The notes under the pieces were generated by a model. That model had not been told where the DNA came from, made no database searches, and saw only the letters and a list, made by a program, of their open reading frames with translations. A DNA stretch of 64,000 nucleotides from contig NZ_LMIJ01000010.1 of the NCBI RefSeq assembly GCF_001428665.1, positions 33,823 through 97,822 on the forward strand, read 5' to 3'. Position 1 is the first letter of the stretch. Each line of letters opens with the position of its first letter. The translations under genes were made by a program, and so were the position numbers. Source of the stretch: Acidovorax sp. Root219. GTDB lineage: Bacteria > Pseudomonadota > Gammaproteobacteria > Burkholderiales > Burkholderiaceae_C. Positions 46,273 to 55,624 of this stretch are shown piece by piece.

Positions 46273-47352
46273 TCAAGCCACAAGGCTTTGTTCCAGCCCT
46301 TGCAGGAGGATGTCCTTGGGCAGGTCGATGCCGATGAAGACCATCTTGCTCAGGCGCTCCTCGCCCTCGGCCCACTGCGGCCCCAGGTCGCTGCCCATGA
46401 GCTGGTGCACGCCCTGGAAGATCACCTTGCGCTCGGTGCCCTTCATGTACAGCACGCCCTTGTAGCGCAGCATGCGCGGACCGTAGATGTTGACGATGGC
46501 GCCCAGGAAGTCCTCGAGCTTGGCCGGATCGAAAGGACGCACCGAGCGGAAAACGAAGCTCTTGACGTCGTCATCGTGGTGGTGGTGGTGCCCACCGCCT
46601 TCGTGGCCCTGCTGGTGCGAAGGGTGGTCGCAGTGCTCACCATGTTCATGGTCATGGTGGTCATGGCCATGGTCGTGGTGGTCGTGATCGCCCTCTTCCT
46701 TGAGGAAGTCGGGATCGATGTCGAGCTTGGCGTTGAGGTTGAAGCCACGCAGGTCCAGCACTTCCTTGAGCGGCACTTCGCCGAAGTGCACGGCCTTGAT
46801 GGGCGCGCGCGGGTTCATGTGCTTCAAGCGATGGATCAGGGCATCGGTCTCCTCGGCGCTGACCAGGTCGGTCTTGGACAGGAAGATCTGGTCGGCAAAG
46901 CCCACCTGGCGGCGTGCCTCCTGGCGGTCGTTGAGCTGCTGGGGCGCGTGCTTGGCATCCACCAGCGTGATGATGGAGTCGATCAGGTAGGTCTCGGCAA
47001 TCTCCTCGTCCATGAAGAAGGTCTGCGCCACAGGGCCGGGGTCGGCCAGGCCCGTGGTCTCGATCACGATGCGATCGAAGTCGAGCAGGCCCTTGCGCTT
47101 CTTGGCGGCCAGCAGTTGCAGCGTCTCGCGCAGGTCCTCGCGGATGGTGCAGCAGATGCAGCCATTGCTCATCTGCACGATCTGCTCCTTGGACTCGGTC
47201 ACCAGGATGTCGTTGTCGATGTTCTCTTCGCCGAACTCGTTTTCGATCACGGCGATCTTCTGGCCGTGGGCTTCGCTGAGCAGGCGCTTGAGCAGGGTGG
47301 TCTTGCCCGAGCCCAGGAAGCCGGTGAGGATGGTGGCAGGTATGAGGGACAT
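46273..47352 (-). CDS. CobW/COG0523-family metallochaperone GTPase
   Basis: G3E-type GTPase of the COG0523 family, implicated in zinc or other metal delivery. The 359-residue product has Walker A GFLGSGKTTLLK, the metal-binding CxCC motif at residues 65-68 (GCICCT), Walker B-type ETTGLADPGP, the SKTD guanine motif, and a His/Asp-rich loop at about 222-264 with more than 20 histidines. The C-terminal CobW_C domain follows (FVFRSVRPFDPAKLEDFL). ATG 47352 starts MSLIPATILTG. I see no Zur box in the 219 bases upstream. Confidence 0.92.
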   Translation of the reverse strand: MSLIPATILTGFLGSGKTTLLKRLLSEAHGQKIAVIENEFGEENIDNDILVTESKEQIVQMSNGCICCTIREDLRETLQLLAAKKRKGLLDFDRIVIETTGLADPGPVAQTFFMDEEIAETYLIDSIITLVDAKHAPQQLNDRQEARRQVGFADQIFLSKTDLVSAEETDALIHRLKHMNPRAPIKAVHFGEVPLKEVLDLRGFNLNAKLDIDPDFLKEEGDHDHHDHGHDHHDHEHGEHCDHPSHQQGHEGGGHHHHHDDDVKSFVFRSVRPFDPAKLEDFLGAIVNIYGPRMLRYKGVLYMKGTERKVIFQGVHQLMGSDLGPQWAEGEERLSKMVFIGIDLPKDILLQGLEQSLVA

Positions 47353-47571
47353 GGAGAAAAGCCTAGAAAAGGATGCGGGTGCCAGGGGGACGACTTGCGG
47401 CAGTTTAGCCACGAAATCAAGACCCCACCGAACACCTGCACCAATGAGGATCCCGCATTTTTGAGCTCAGTCGCATACCAGTCTTTGACTTGAAGCTATG
47501 GATCAAGGAGCAAAAAAGCATCTCTTGACGAAAGGAAGTTGCGTTAGTGCCCGGACAGGAAGCTGTGGACT

Positions 47572-48807
47572 TCAGGATTTGCGCATCACCACCAACCCCT
47601 TGAGGTATTCGCCTTCGGGAAACTCCAGCGTCATCGGGTGGTCGGGAGCCCCTGCCAGGCGTTCGACGATGTAGCCGTCCACCCCCGCATCGGCCCCTGC
47701 CGAGGCCACGATCTTGTGGAACAGGTCGGCGCTGATGCCGCCCGAACACGAGAAGGTGAACAGCACGCCGCCGGGCGTGAGCAGTTGCAGCGCCAGACGG
47801 TTGATGTCCTTGTAGGCGCGCGCGGCGCGTTCGGCATGCGCCGCGGTGGGCGCGAACTTGGGCGGATCGAGCACGATGGCGTCGAAGCGCTGGCCTTCCT
47901 TGAGGAACTGGCGCAGCGAGGCGTTCACATCGGCATCCAGGAAGCTCGCGCGGTTCACGTCGAAGCCGTTGAGCGCCACGTGGGCGCGCGCCCGCTCCAG
48001 CGCGGGGCCGGAGGAGTCAATGGAAGTCACGTGGCCGCCTCCCGGGCCGCCCGCCGCCTCGGCCGCACGCATGCCGGCCAACGCTGCCACGCTGAAGCCG
48101 CCGGTGTAGCAAAAGCAGTTGAGCACATGCTGGAAGCCCAGCCGGCGCGCATAGTCGGCAAAACGCTTGCGGCTGTCGCGCTGGTCCAGGTAGAAGCCGG
48201 TCTTGTGGCCTTCGGCAATGTTGAGCGTGAGCTGCCACTGGTGCTCGTGGATGGTCAGCTCCACCGGCGGCACCTCGCCACCGGCCACCGGGCCGCCGCG
48301 CAGCCAGCCCGTGGCGGGCTCCAGCCCCTCCAGAGCGCGCACGCTCGCATCCGAGCGCTCGTACAGCCGGGTGAGGCCGGTCTCGCGCAGCAGGGCATCG
48401 GCCAGCACATCTTTCCAGCGCTCGGTGCCGGCACTGGTGAACTGCGCCACCAGCGTATCGCCGTAGCGGTCCACGATCAGGCCGGGCAGGCCGTCGGACT
48501 CGCCATGCACCAGGCGGATGCCGTCGCTCTGCACATCGAAGCGCGCGCGGGCGATGATGGCGCGCGCGCAGGCGGCGATGAAGAAGGGCTCATCGATGCG
48601 CTGCGCCTCGTCGAAGCTCCACACCCGGGCCCGGATGCGCGAGCTGGGGCTGAACGCGGCCCAGGCCAGGAACTGGCCCTCGTGCGACTCGACACGCACC
48701 GTCTCGCCGCTGTCGCCGCCGCCCTTGGCGATGGCCGATTCGAAGATCCAGGGATGGCGGCGCAGGAGCGAGCGCTCCTTGCCAGGGCGAAGGCGAAGGG
48801 TTTTCAT
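47572..48807 (-). CDS. rlmI: RlmI-like 23S rRNA cytosine methyltransferase
   Basis: SAM-dependent methyltransferase of the RlmI family, known in E. coli to make m5C1962 in 23S rRNA. The 411-residue product has an N-terminal PUA domain (LRRHPWIFESAIAKGGG), an EEHAD-like central domain (IHEHQWQLTLNIAEGHKTGF), SAM motif I NCFCYTGGFSVAAL and motif IV IVLDPPKFAPT. The gene is isolated by a 219-base gap on the cobW side. The general family is certain, the exact target probable. Confidence 0.88.
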   Translation of the reverse strand: MKTLRLRPGKERSLLRRHPWIFESAIAKGGGDSGETVRVESHEGQFLAWAAFSPSSRIRARVWSFDEAQRIDEPFFIAACARAIIARARFDVQSDGIRLVHGESDGLPGLIVDRYGDTLVAQFTSAGTERWKDVLADALLRETGLTRLYERSDASVRALEGLEPATGWLRGGPVAGGEVPPVELTIHEHQWQLTLNIAEGHKTGFYLDQRDSRKRFADYARRLGFQHVLNCFCYTGGFSVAALAGMRAAEAAGGPGGGHVTSIDSSGPALERARAHVALNGFDVNRASFLDADVNASLRQFLKEGQRFDAIVLDPPKFAPTAAHAERAARAYKDINRLALQLLTPGGVLFTFSCSGGISADLFHKIVASAGADAGVDGYIVERLAGAPDHPMTLEFPEGEYLKGLVVMRKS

Positions 48808-48859
48808 GGCCCCGATTGTCGCGCCGTTGGAGCGCTCCCCCGCCAGACGGGCGGCTGGA

Positions 48860-49525
48860 TTACAGCTTCTGGCCGAAGCGCTCGAAGCGCGGCATGAAAT
48901 ACCGGTCGGTATCCGCCGACACCAGCACGCCCAGGGCCCGGCCGATCAGCAGATGGCGCGGCACCAGGCCGATGTAGCGTGAATCGGCGCTGTTGTCGCG
49001 GTTGTCGCCCAGCACCAGGTACTCACCCTCGGGCACGGTCACGGGGTCAAAGCTGCTGCGCGCCGTCACGCCATGCAGCCATTGCACGCGGCGCTCGTGG
49101 CCCTGCACCTGCTCCGTCAGGCGCGTGGCGTCGACCGTGCGGCCCAGGCCCATGGCTTCCTGTAGCGCCTGCGGTGCCTCGTAACGGGCGGCTTCGCCAT
49201 TGATGATGAGCACTTCGTCGCGCATCTCCACCGTATCGCCTGGCACTGCCACCAGGCGCTTGATGAGGCGCGTGCCGTCCAGCGGCGAAGAGAAGGTCAC
49301 CACGTCACCGCGCCGCGGCTCGCCCATCGGGGCCAGCACCACGTCGGTCAGCGGAATCTTCACGTTGTAGGCCAGGCGGTTGACGAACACCACATCGCCC
49401 TCGACCAGGTTGGGCCGCATCGAGCCCGAGGGAATGGGGTTCCAGTCCGCCACGGCCGTGCGAAACAGGCCGAAGCACATCAGCAGCACCAGAAATCCCT
49501 TGTTGGCCTTGATCCAGCGTCCCAT
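48860..49525 (-). CDS. lepB: Signal peptidase I, short form
   Basis: Membrane serine protease that removes secretory signal peptides. The 221-residue product has one N-terminal hydrophobic segment (about 9-25), the catalytic Ser35 in IPSGSMRPNL, the general base Lys89 in RLIKRLVAVPGD, and the conserved box VLGDNRDNSADSR. It is shorter than the main LepB of E. coli, having a single anchor, and is not next to lepA, rnc or era. It could therefore be a second signal peptidase. Confidence 0.9.
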   Translation of the reverse strand: MGRWIKANKGFLVLLMCFGLFRTAVADWNPIPSGSMRPNLVEGDVVFVNRLAYNVKIPLTDVVLAPMGEPRRGDVVTFSSPLDGTRLIKRLVAVPGDTVEMRDEVLIINGEAARYEAPQALQEAMGLGRTVDATRLTEQVQGHERRVQWLHGVTARSSFDPVTVPEGEYLVLGDNRDNSADSRYIGLVPRHLLIGRALGVLVSADTDRYFMPRFERFGQKL

Positions 49526-49813
49526 CGATTCTTCTCCTCGGGTTGTCCCTTGAACGGCTTATCGTGTGGCCCTGCGCTGCACGGCCACAGCGCTCGGAGC
49601 CCGCCACCGCGCCAAAGGTTCCCGGCCACCATGCGCATGCAGCCCGAACGCCGTGCGGTCGGCGCAACGGACCGCGCGCCCCCTGGGTTGACCCCTGGGC
49701 AGGCACACAGCCGAGGGTGCACAATGGTTGCAAAGTGTGTTTTGCCGAAACCTGTGTGATGACGCAGCCGCCCGAGCGCAGAGGCCGGAGGCTGCCCCAA
49801 CGGACCCGCCTGC
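49526..49813. other. Divergent intergenic region lepB / GGDEF-EAL gene
   Basis: This 288-base gap should hold the promoters of both flanking genes. I could not place a convincing promoter, terminator or repeat in it. The only items noted are a TTGACC word near 49688 and a short AT-richer stretch at about 49720-49745. Confidence 0.4.
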
Positions 49814-52171
49814 ATGGCAGAACCCCGCCTTTTGACACTCCTGCCCGCGCGCGTGCAGCAATGGCTAGCCCCCTACGAGGCAGACGAACCGCTGGCCGCG
49901 AGCTTTCGCGCCCAGCAGTTGCAGGCCATGCTGCGCCTGACCCCGCTGGCCATGGCGGTCAATGTCTTCAACGGGTGTTTCATCGCCTGGCGGCTGGCCA
50001 CGGTGCCGCCCTGGCTCTGGGCCTGGATGCTGGCGCTGCTGTTTGTGGCGGCACAGGGACTGCGTGCCTGGCAGCGCGCACGCAACCACCCTCCTCGACT
50101 GCTGGCGTCGAAGAAGGCCATCCGGCGCGCCGCCCGCCACGCCGGCGCGCTGGGCCTGCTGTGGGGCGCCATACCGGCTGCGCTCTTCGCCTCGGCCACG
50201 GCGCCGGACCAGATGATGATCCTGGCGATCAGCTGCGGAATGATCTGCGCGGGGGGCTTTGCGCTGGTGACGGTGCCCGAGGCGGCCCTGAGCTACGTGC
50301 TGCTGCTCGCGGGAGGCTCGGCCGTGGGGCTGGCGCGGGCTTCAGACCAGCCGGGCACGGTGACACTGCTGGTGCTGCTGATGACCTATGGGCTGGTGGT
50401 GATCGCCTCGGTGCGCGTGATGGCCCGCTCCTACGGATCGCGCCTGGCGGCCGAGGCCGATGCCGCCCACCAGCAGCAGATCGTGGGCCTGCTGCTGCGC
50501 GATTTCGAGGAGAACACCAGCGACTTCCTCTGGGAGGTTTCCAGCGAAGGCACGCTGCGCCACTCCTCCAACCGCCTGGACCAGGCCCTGCGCTACAGCC
50601 GCCAGGACGACCCCGACCTGGGCCTGGTGGAACTGATCGCCCGCACCCACCAGGGCGCCACCCATGGTGTGGACCCGGCCGGCCACCTGCAGGCACTGCA
50701 GGCCGCGCTCAGGGGCCCGCAGCCGTTTCGCGACCTGCCCGTACCCATCGTGATCGAGGGCCAGTTGCGCTGGTGGGCGCTTACCGCCAAACCCATCTGG
50801 CGGCTGGACCAGAGCCTGCAGGACTGGCGCGGCGTGGGGGTGGACATCACCCACAAGAAACACGCAGAGGACGAGATGCACCGCCTGGCGCACTTCGACT
50901 CGCTGACCGGTCTTGCCAACCGGCGCCACTTCCAGCATCGGCTGCAGCAGCAGTGTGCGCTGGACAGTGCCGGCACCAGCGCTGCAGCCCTGCTGTGCCT
51001 GGACATGGACAATTTCAAGCGCATCAACGACGCCTATGGCCACGGCAACGGAGACCTGCTGCTCAGGACCGTGGCGCAGCGCATGGACCAGGAGATCCGC
51101 AGCCGCGACCTGGTGGCCCGACTGGGTGGGGACGAGTTCGCCATCCTGCTCGACGGTGCCAGCACACGGGCCGAGGTGCAGGTGTTCTGCGACCGGCTGA
51201 TGCGCGCCGTAGAGCAGCCCTGCGACCTCTCGGGCCTGGCCACCACCCCGCACCTGAGCATCGGCGTGGCCTTCCTGCCGCGCGATGGCACCCACGTGGA
51301 CGCCCTGCTGCACCACGCCGACCTGGCCCTGTACGAAGCCAAACAGCGCGGCCGCAGGCAGGTGCAGTTCTTTTCCATCGAGATGGACCAGCGCGCCCAC
51401 CGGCGCATTGCGCTCGAGGACGGCCTGCGCACCGCCCTGGCCCAGGGCGAACTGCACCTGGCCTTCCAGCCCCAATGGCACCTGGCCTCGGGCCGCATCG
51501 CGGGGCTGGAGGCCCTGCTGCGCTGGAACAGCACGCGCTTTGGCAGCGTGTCGCCCGTGGAATTCATCCCCGTGGCCGAAGAGGCAGGCCTGATCCGCGA
51601 CATCGGGCTGTGGGTGCTGGAACACGCCTGCCTGGCGGCGCTCCAGTTGCCGGGCGAGCTGGTGATGTCGGTCAACCTCTCGGTGTGCCAGTTCGACGAT
51701 GCCCTGCTGGCCGACAAGATCCTGGCGGTGGTGGAGCGCTGCGGCCTGCCGCCCGAGCGGCTGGAGCTGGAGATCACCGAATCCGTCTTCCTGCAGGACA
51801 CGGACGATGTGATGGCCACGCTGCACCGGCTGCGCCATGCCGGGGTGCGCATTGCGCTGGACGACTTCGGCACGGGCTACTCCTCGCTGGCCTATCTGCG
51901 CAGCTTTCCGTTCGACCGGCTCAAGATCGACCGCTCCTTCATCGCGCCCATAGAGGGCAGCTCTGAGTCGAAGGCCATCGTGCACTCGGTGATCGAACTG
52001 GCGCAGGCGCTGCACATGGAGACCACGGCCGAGGGCATCGAAACCGCCGAGCAGGCCCACCTGCTGCAGGGCCTGGGCTGCGTGACCGGCCAGGGCTTCT
52101 ACTTTGCCCGCCCGCTGGACCTGGCAGCGGTCACCGCATTCATCGCCGCGCAGCCAGCGACGGCCACCTGA
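49814..52171 (+). CDS. Membrane GGDEF/EAL cyclic-di-GMP protein
   Basis: Predicted bifunctional or switchable cyclic-di-GMP enzyme of 785 residues. An N-terminal membrane domain with about six helices (about 45-215, MASE-like) is followed by a PAS-like region (about 235-345) and a GGDEF domain with an intact GGDEF signature near residue 438 and FDSLTGLANRRHF. The EAL domain has EALLRW near 565, NLSVCQFDD, LEITES, DDFGTGYSSLAYL and ETAEQAHLL, so both sites look active. No adjacent partner gene. Likely controls a motility or adhesion decision. Confidence 0.93.
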   Translation: MAEPRLLTLLPARVQQWLAPYEADEPLAASFRAQQLQAMLRLTPLAMAVNVFNGCFIAWRLATVPPWLWAWMLALLFVAAQGLRAWQRARNHPPRLLASKKAIRRAARHAGALGLLWGAIPAALFASATAPDQMMILAISCGMICAGGFALVTVPEAALSYVLLLAGGSAVGLARASDQPGTVTLLVLLMTYGLVVIASVRVMARSYGSRLAAEADAAHQQQIVGLLLRDFEENTSDFLWEVSSEGTLRHSSNRLDQALRYSRQDDPDLGLVELIARTHQGATHGVDPAGHLQALQAALRGPQPFRDLPVPIVIEGQLRWWALTAKPIWRLDQSLQDWRGVGVDITHKKHAEDEMHRLAHFDSLTGLANRRHFQHRLQQQCALDSAGTSAAALLCLDMDNFKRINDAYGHGNGDLLLRTVAQRMDQEIRSRDLVARLGGDEFAILLDGASTRAEVQVFCDRLMRAVEQPCDLSGLATTPHLSIGVAFLPRDGTHVDALLHHADLALYEAKQRGRRQVQFFSIEMDQRAHRRIALEDGLRTALAQGELHLAFQPQWHLASGRIAGLEALLRWNSTRFGSVSPVEFIPVAEEAGLIRDIGLWVLEHACLAALQLPGELVMSVNLSVCQFDDALLADKILAVVERCGLPPERLELEITESVFLQDTDDVMATLHRLRHAGVRIALDDFGTGYSSLAYLRSFPFDRLKIDRSFIAPIEGSSESKAIVHSVIELAQALHMETTAEGIETAEQAHLLQGLGCVTGQGFYFARPLDLAAVTAFIAAQPATAT

Positions 52172-52188
52172 CCACCTGCAGGATCGGA

Positions 52189-53187
52189 CTATTCAGAGCC
52201 TGGCTTGCGCCTGGCCCTCGGGTGTGCCGCATCGTACACCTTGGCCAGGTGCTGAAAATCCAGGCGCGTGTAGACCTGAGTGGTGGTGATGTTGGCGTGG
52301 CCGAGCAACTCCTGCACGGCCCGCAGGTCACCGCTGGACTGCAGCAGGTGGCTGGCGAACGAATGGCGCAGCATGTGCGGGTGCACGGGGGTGGTCAGCC
52401 CGGCCTGCTGGCTGCGCTGGCGCAGGCGCAGCCAGATGGACTGTGCCGTGAGCCGCGCGCCGCGCTGGCCCAGGAACAGCGCGGCATCCATGCGCGCCGA
52501 TCCGCCGCCGCCGAAGGGGCCGGCGCGCAGCGCCAGCCAAGCCTGCAGGGCCTCCAGGGCCGAGCGGCCCACCGGTACGCTGCGCCGCTTGCTGCCCTTG
52601 CCGAACACATGCGCCTCGCCCGCCTGCAGGTCGATCCAGCCGCGGCCCTGGCGCTGGGTTTCGGCACTGGGCACGGCATCAAGCCCCGCGAGCTCGCCCA
52701 CGCGCAGACCACAGCCGTAGAGCAGCTCCACCATGGCGGCGTCGCGCGCTTCCAGCCACGGGTCGGCGCCGGTGTTGTCGAACTCGGCCAGGCGCACGGC
52801 GTCGTCCACGCCCAGTGCCTTGGGCAGGGGCTTGGGCGCCTTGGGCGCGCGCACGTCCTGCACCGGGTTGTGTGGCACCAGGCCCTGGCGCCCGGCCCAG
52901 ATGAAAAAGCCGCGCCAGCCCGAAAGGATGAGCGCAATGCCGCGCCCGCTGCGCCCGCCACTGTGCATCTGCGCGACGAAGCGGCGGATGTGCGCCGTCT
53001 GCAACTGCAGCAGGGGCAGGCCCACGCCGGCTGCGAACTGCGCCAGCTTTTCGAGGTCCAGCGTGTAGAGCGTGAGCGTGCGCGCCGCCAGGCGCTTTTC
53101 CACGCGCACATGCTCCAGGTAGCGCAGCACCAGCGGGTCTGGCGCCAAGGTGCCGGGCTCAGGGGCGACGGGTGCGGTGGTGGTCAC
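52189..53187 (-). CDS. xerC: Tyrosine recombinase XerC
   Basis: Site-specific recombinase that with XerD resolves chromosome dimers at dif. The 332-residue product has a SAM-like core-binding domain (about 20-110) and the catalytic set: Arg in YGCGLRVGELAGL, Lys in GKGSKRR, HMLRHSFASHLL, LGHANITTTQVYTRLD with the nucleophilic Tyr. It lies 21 bases after the DUF484 gene and with dapF forms the conserved dapF-DUF484-xerC group, which argues for the housekeeping XerC rather than a phage integrase. Confidence 0.94.
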   Translation of the reverse strand: MTTTAPVAPEPGTLAPDPLVLRYLEHVRVEKRLAARTLTLYTLDLEKLAQFAAGVGLPLLQLQTAHIRRFVAQMHSGGRSGRGIALILSGWRGFFIWAGRQGLVPHNPVQDVRAPKAPKPLPKALGVDDAVRLAEFDNTGADPWLEARDAAMVELLYGCGLRVGELAGLDAVPSAETQRQGRGWIDLQAGEAHVFGKGSKRRSVPVGRSALEALQAWLALRAGPFGGGGSARMDAALFLGQRGARLTAQSIWLRLRQRSQQAGLTTPVHPHMLRHSFASHLLQSSGDLRAVQELLGHANITTTQVYTRLDFQHLAKVYDAAHPRARRKPGSE

Positions 53188-53208
53188 GTGCAGCCGTCCG
53201 CCAGCAGG

Positions 53209-53907
53209 TCAGCGCAGGCGCACCAGCGCCGAGCTGGCCAGCTCGGCAATGCGCGAAAGGAATTCGGTGCCCATGGTGGCATCGAAGCGCTGGGGATCGT
53301 GCGAGCCCAGCACCAGCAGCCCGAAGGCCGGAGTGGCGCTGTCGATGGCGCCCTGGCGCAGCGGCAGCAGGGCCAGCGACTGGGCCTGCACGCCATCGAT
53401 TGCGCTGAGCCAGCCGGCGGGCTCGAAGCCCAGGTTGGGGCCGCAAAAGGGCATGGTCAGCGACGAAGCGAACGCCCGCGCGTCCTCACTGGCGCCCTGG
53501 GCGAAGTCGGCATCCACGTAGGGGCCGGCCACTTCCCACACGCGCACGGTGGCCTGGGGCACGTCGAACAGGGAGCGGATGCCCTCCACCACTGCTTCGG
53601 GCAGGTCGAACGGGTCCTTGACCTGCAGCAGTGCGCTGGTCCACTGGTGCACCTTGGCCGCAATGGCGGTGTTCTCACCGCTGTTGCGCACCATGTCCAT
53701 CACGCGGTGCTCCAGACCCTTGATCTTCTCGCGCAGCATCTCGGCCTGGCGCTCCTGCAGGCTCACGGCGCGCGCGCCGTGGGGGCTGGTGATCTGCACG
53801 CTGGCCAGGACCTCGGCGTGGCGCTCGAAAAAGCCGGGGGTGTTCTCCAGGAACTGGGCGATGTCGTCTTCGGTGATGGGCGGGATATGGGTGCTGGGAT
53901 TGGTCAT
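53209..53907 (-). CDS. DUF484 family protein (YigA-like)
   Basis: Member of the DUF484 family, whose fold resembles GAF domains and whose function is not established. The 232-residue product starts with the typical [21 protein letters not shown], then a coiled coil ([20 protein letters not shown]) and a GAF-like region with LALLPLRQG and [14 protein letters not shown]. It overlaps the dapF stop by 4 bases and precedes xerC, the same neighbours as in many proteobacteria. Confidence 0.92.
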   Translation of the reverse strand: MTNPSTHIPPITEDDIAQFLENTPGFFERHAEVLASVQITSPHGARAVSLQERQAEMLREKIKGLEHRVMDMVRNSGENTAIAAKVHQWTSALLQVKDPFDLPEAVVEGIRSLFDVPQATVRVWEVAGPYVDADFAQGASEDARAFASSLTMPFCGPNLGFEPAGWLSAIDGVQAQSLALLPLRQGAIDSATPAFGLLVLGSHDPQRFDATMGTEFLSRIAELASSALVRLR

Positions 53908-54782
53908 GCTGCGTCCGGAATGTCGATCTGGCCTTCGAATACGGTGGTGGCCGGGCCGGTCATGAAAAGGGAATCGGTGTCCTCGCCGCTCCAGGCGATG
54001 GTCAGGCGCCCGCCGTGCATGTCCACATGCACCTCGCTGTCGAGCAGCCCCAGGCGGATGCCGGCGGCCACGGCCGCACAGGCGCCCGAGCCGCAGGCCA
54101 GGGTCTCTCCGGTGCCGCGCTCGAACACCCGCAGGCGCACATGGCCGCGGTCCACGATCTGCATGAAGCCCGCGTTCACGCGCTCAGGAAAGCGCGAATG
54201 GCTCTCGATCAACGGGCCCCACAGGCCCACGGGGGCCGTGTCCACGCTGTCCACCAGTTGCACGGCGTGCGGGTTGCCCATGGAGACCACGGCCACCGGC
54301 ACGGTGACGGAGATGCCCTGCACGTCGAACGCCAGGGGCCAGGTGCGGCCATTGCCCTGCACCGTAGGGGCCAGGGCCGCGGTATCGAAAGGCACGCGGG
54401 GCTCGTCGAGCACGGGCACGCCCATGTCCACCGTGACCCGGCCATCGGCATTGAGCCTGGGCGAGAGCACCCCGCTGAGCGTCTGCACGCGGATGGTGTC
54501 CTTGGTGGTCAGGCCCTTGTCGTAAACGTAACGCGCAAAGCAGCGCGAGCCGTTGCCGCACTGACCCACCTCGCCGCCGTCGGCGTTGTGGATCACGTAT
54601 TCGAAGTCGATGCCCGCGGCAGGCGAGGGCCGCACGGTGAGGATCTGGTCGGCGCCCACGCCGAAATGGCGGTCCGCCAGGTAGCGGTACTGGCCGGCGG
54701 TGAGATTCAGCCGCGAGCGGGTCTCGTCGAGCACGACGAAGTCGTTGCCCGCGCCCTGCATTTTGGTGAAGTGGATCTTCAT
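53904..54782 (-). CDS. dapF: Diaminopimelate epimerase DapF
   Basis: Pyridoxal-independent epimerase making meso-DAP for lysine and peptidoglycan. The 292-residue product has the start [16 protein letters not shown] and the two catalytic cysteines in [14 protein letters not shown] and [16 protein letters not shown]. It overlaps the DUF484 gene by 4 bases. Functionally linked to murE in this window, which uses its product. Confidence 0.97.
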   Translation of the reverse strand: MKIHFTKMQGAGNDFVVLDETRSRLNLTAGQYRYLADRHFGVGADQILTVRPSPAAGIDFEYVIHNADGGEVGQCGNGSRCFARYVYDKGLTTKDTIRVQTLSGVLSPRLNADGRVTVDMGVPVLDEPRVPFDTAALAPTVQGNGRTWPLAFDVQGISVTVPVAVVSMGNPHAVQLVDSVDTAPVGLWGPLIESHSRFPERVNAGFMQIVDRGHVRLRVFERGTGETLACGSGACAAVAAGIRLGLLDSEVHVDMHGGRLTIAWSGEDTDSLFMTGPATTVFEGQIDIPDAA

Positions 54783-54909
54783 GCCCGGATTATCGTCGGT
54801 GCAGGGCCGGCCTTGTCAGACACCGTGGCAATGGCAATACCCCCATCCGGCACAGGGCGGCCAAGCGGTTTAGGCTAACGCGTCTTTGAAAACAACGAAC
54901 GAGGAGCCC

Positions 54910-55614
54910 ATGGCAGACATTTCCGCTTTCCCCATCACCCGCAAGTGGCCCGCCCAGCACCCCGACCGCATCCAGCTGTACTCGCTGCCCACGCCCAATG
55001 GCGTGAAGGCCTCGATCGCGCTCGAAGAACTGGGCCTGCCCTACGAGCCGCACCTGGTGAGTTTCGAGACCAACGACCAGACCTCGCCCGAGTTCCTGTC
55101 GCTCAATCCCAACAACAAGATCCCCGCCATCCTCGACCCCGACGGCCCCGGCGGCAAGCCACTGGCGCTGTTCGAGTCCGGTGCCATCCTCATCTACCTG
55201 GCTGACAAGACCGGCAAGCTGGTGCCCCAGGACGCGGCCGCCCGCTATGAAACCCTGCAGTGGGTGATGTGGCAGATGGGCGGCGTGGGCCCGATGTTCG
55301 GCCAGCTCGGCTTCTTCCACAAGTTTGCCGGCAAGGACTATGAAGACAAGCGCCCGCGCGACCGCTATGTGGCCGAGTCCAAGCGCCTGCTGGGCGTGCT
55401 GGACCAGCGCCTGGCCGGACGCCAGTGGGTGATGGGCGACACCTACACCATTGCGGACATCGCCATCCTGCCCTGGGTGCGCAACCTGGTGGGCTTCTAT
55501 GGCGCGGGCGAGCTGGTGGAGTTCGACCAGTTCAAGGAAATCAAACGCGTGCTGCACGCCTTCGTGGCACGCCCGGCCGTGGCCAAGGGGTTGAACATTC
55601 CCGCGCGCGGCTGA
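54910..55614 (+). CDS. Nu-class glutathione transferase (YghU/YfcG-like)
   Basis: Cytosolic glutathione transferase-like protein of 234 residues. The thioredoxin-fold half has IQLYSLPTPNGVKASIALEE and NPNNKIPAILDPDG, ending in the glutathione contact LFESGAILIYLADK. The helical half has MGDTYTIADIAILPWVRN. The TPNG motif and overall pattern match the disulfide-bond reductase group YghU/YfcG. ATG 54910 follows a GAGGAG ribosome-binding site. Divergent from dapF; probably monocistronic. Confidence 0.9.
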   Translation: MADISAFPITRKWPAQHPDRIQLYSLPTPNGVKASIALEELGLPYEPHLVSFETNDQTSPEFLSLNPNNKIPAILDPDGPGGKPLALFESGAILIYLADKTGKLVPQDAAARYETLQWVMWQMGGVGPMFGQLGFFHKFAGKDYEDKRPRDRYVAESKRLLGVLDQRLAGRQWVMGDTYTIADIAILPWVRNLVGFYGAGELVEFDQFKEIKRVLHAFVARPAVAKGLNIPARG

Positions 55615-55624
55615 GCGATCGAGC

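Noticed and set aside
52189-53187. Tyrosine recombinase as evidence of an integrated element
   Set aside because: It sits in the conserved dapF-DUF484-xerC group and has no attachment-site repeats or phage genes nearby, so it is the housekeeping XerC.
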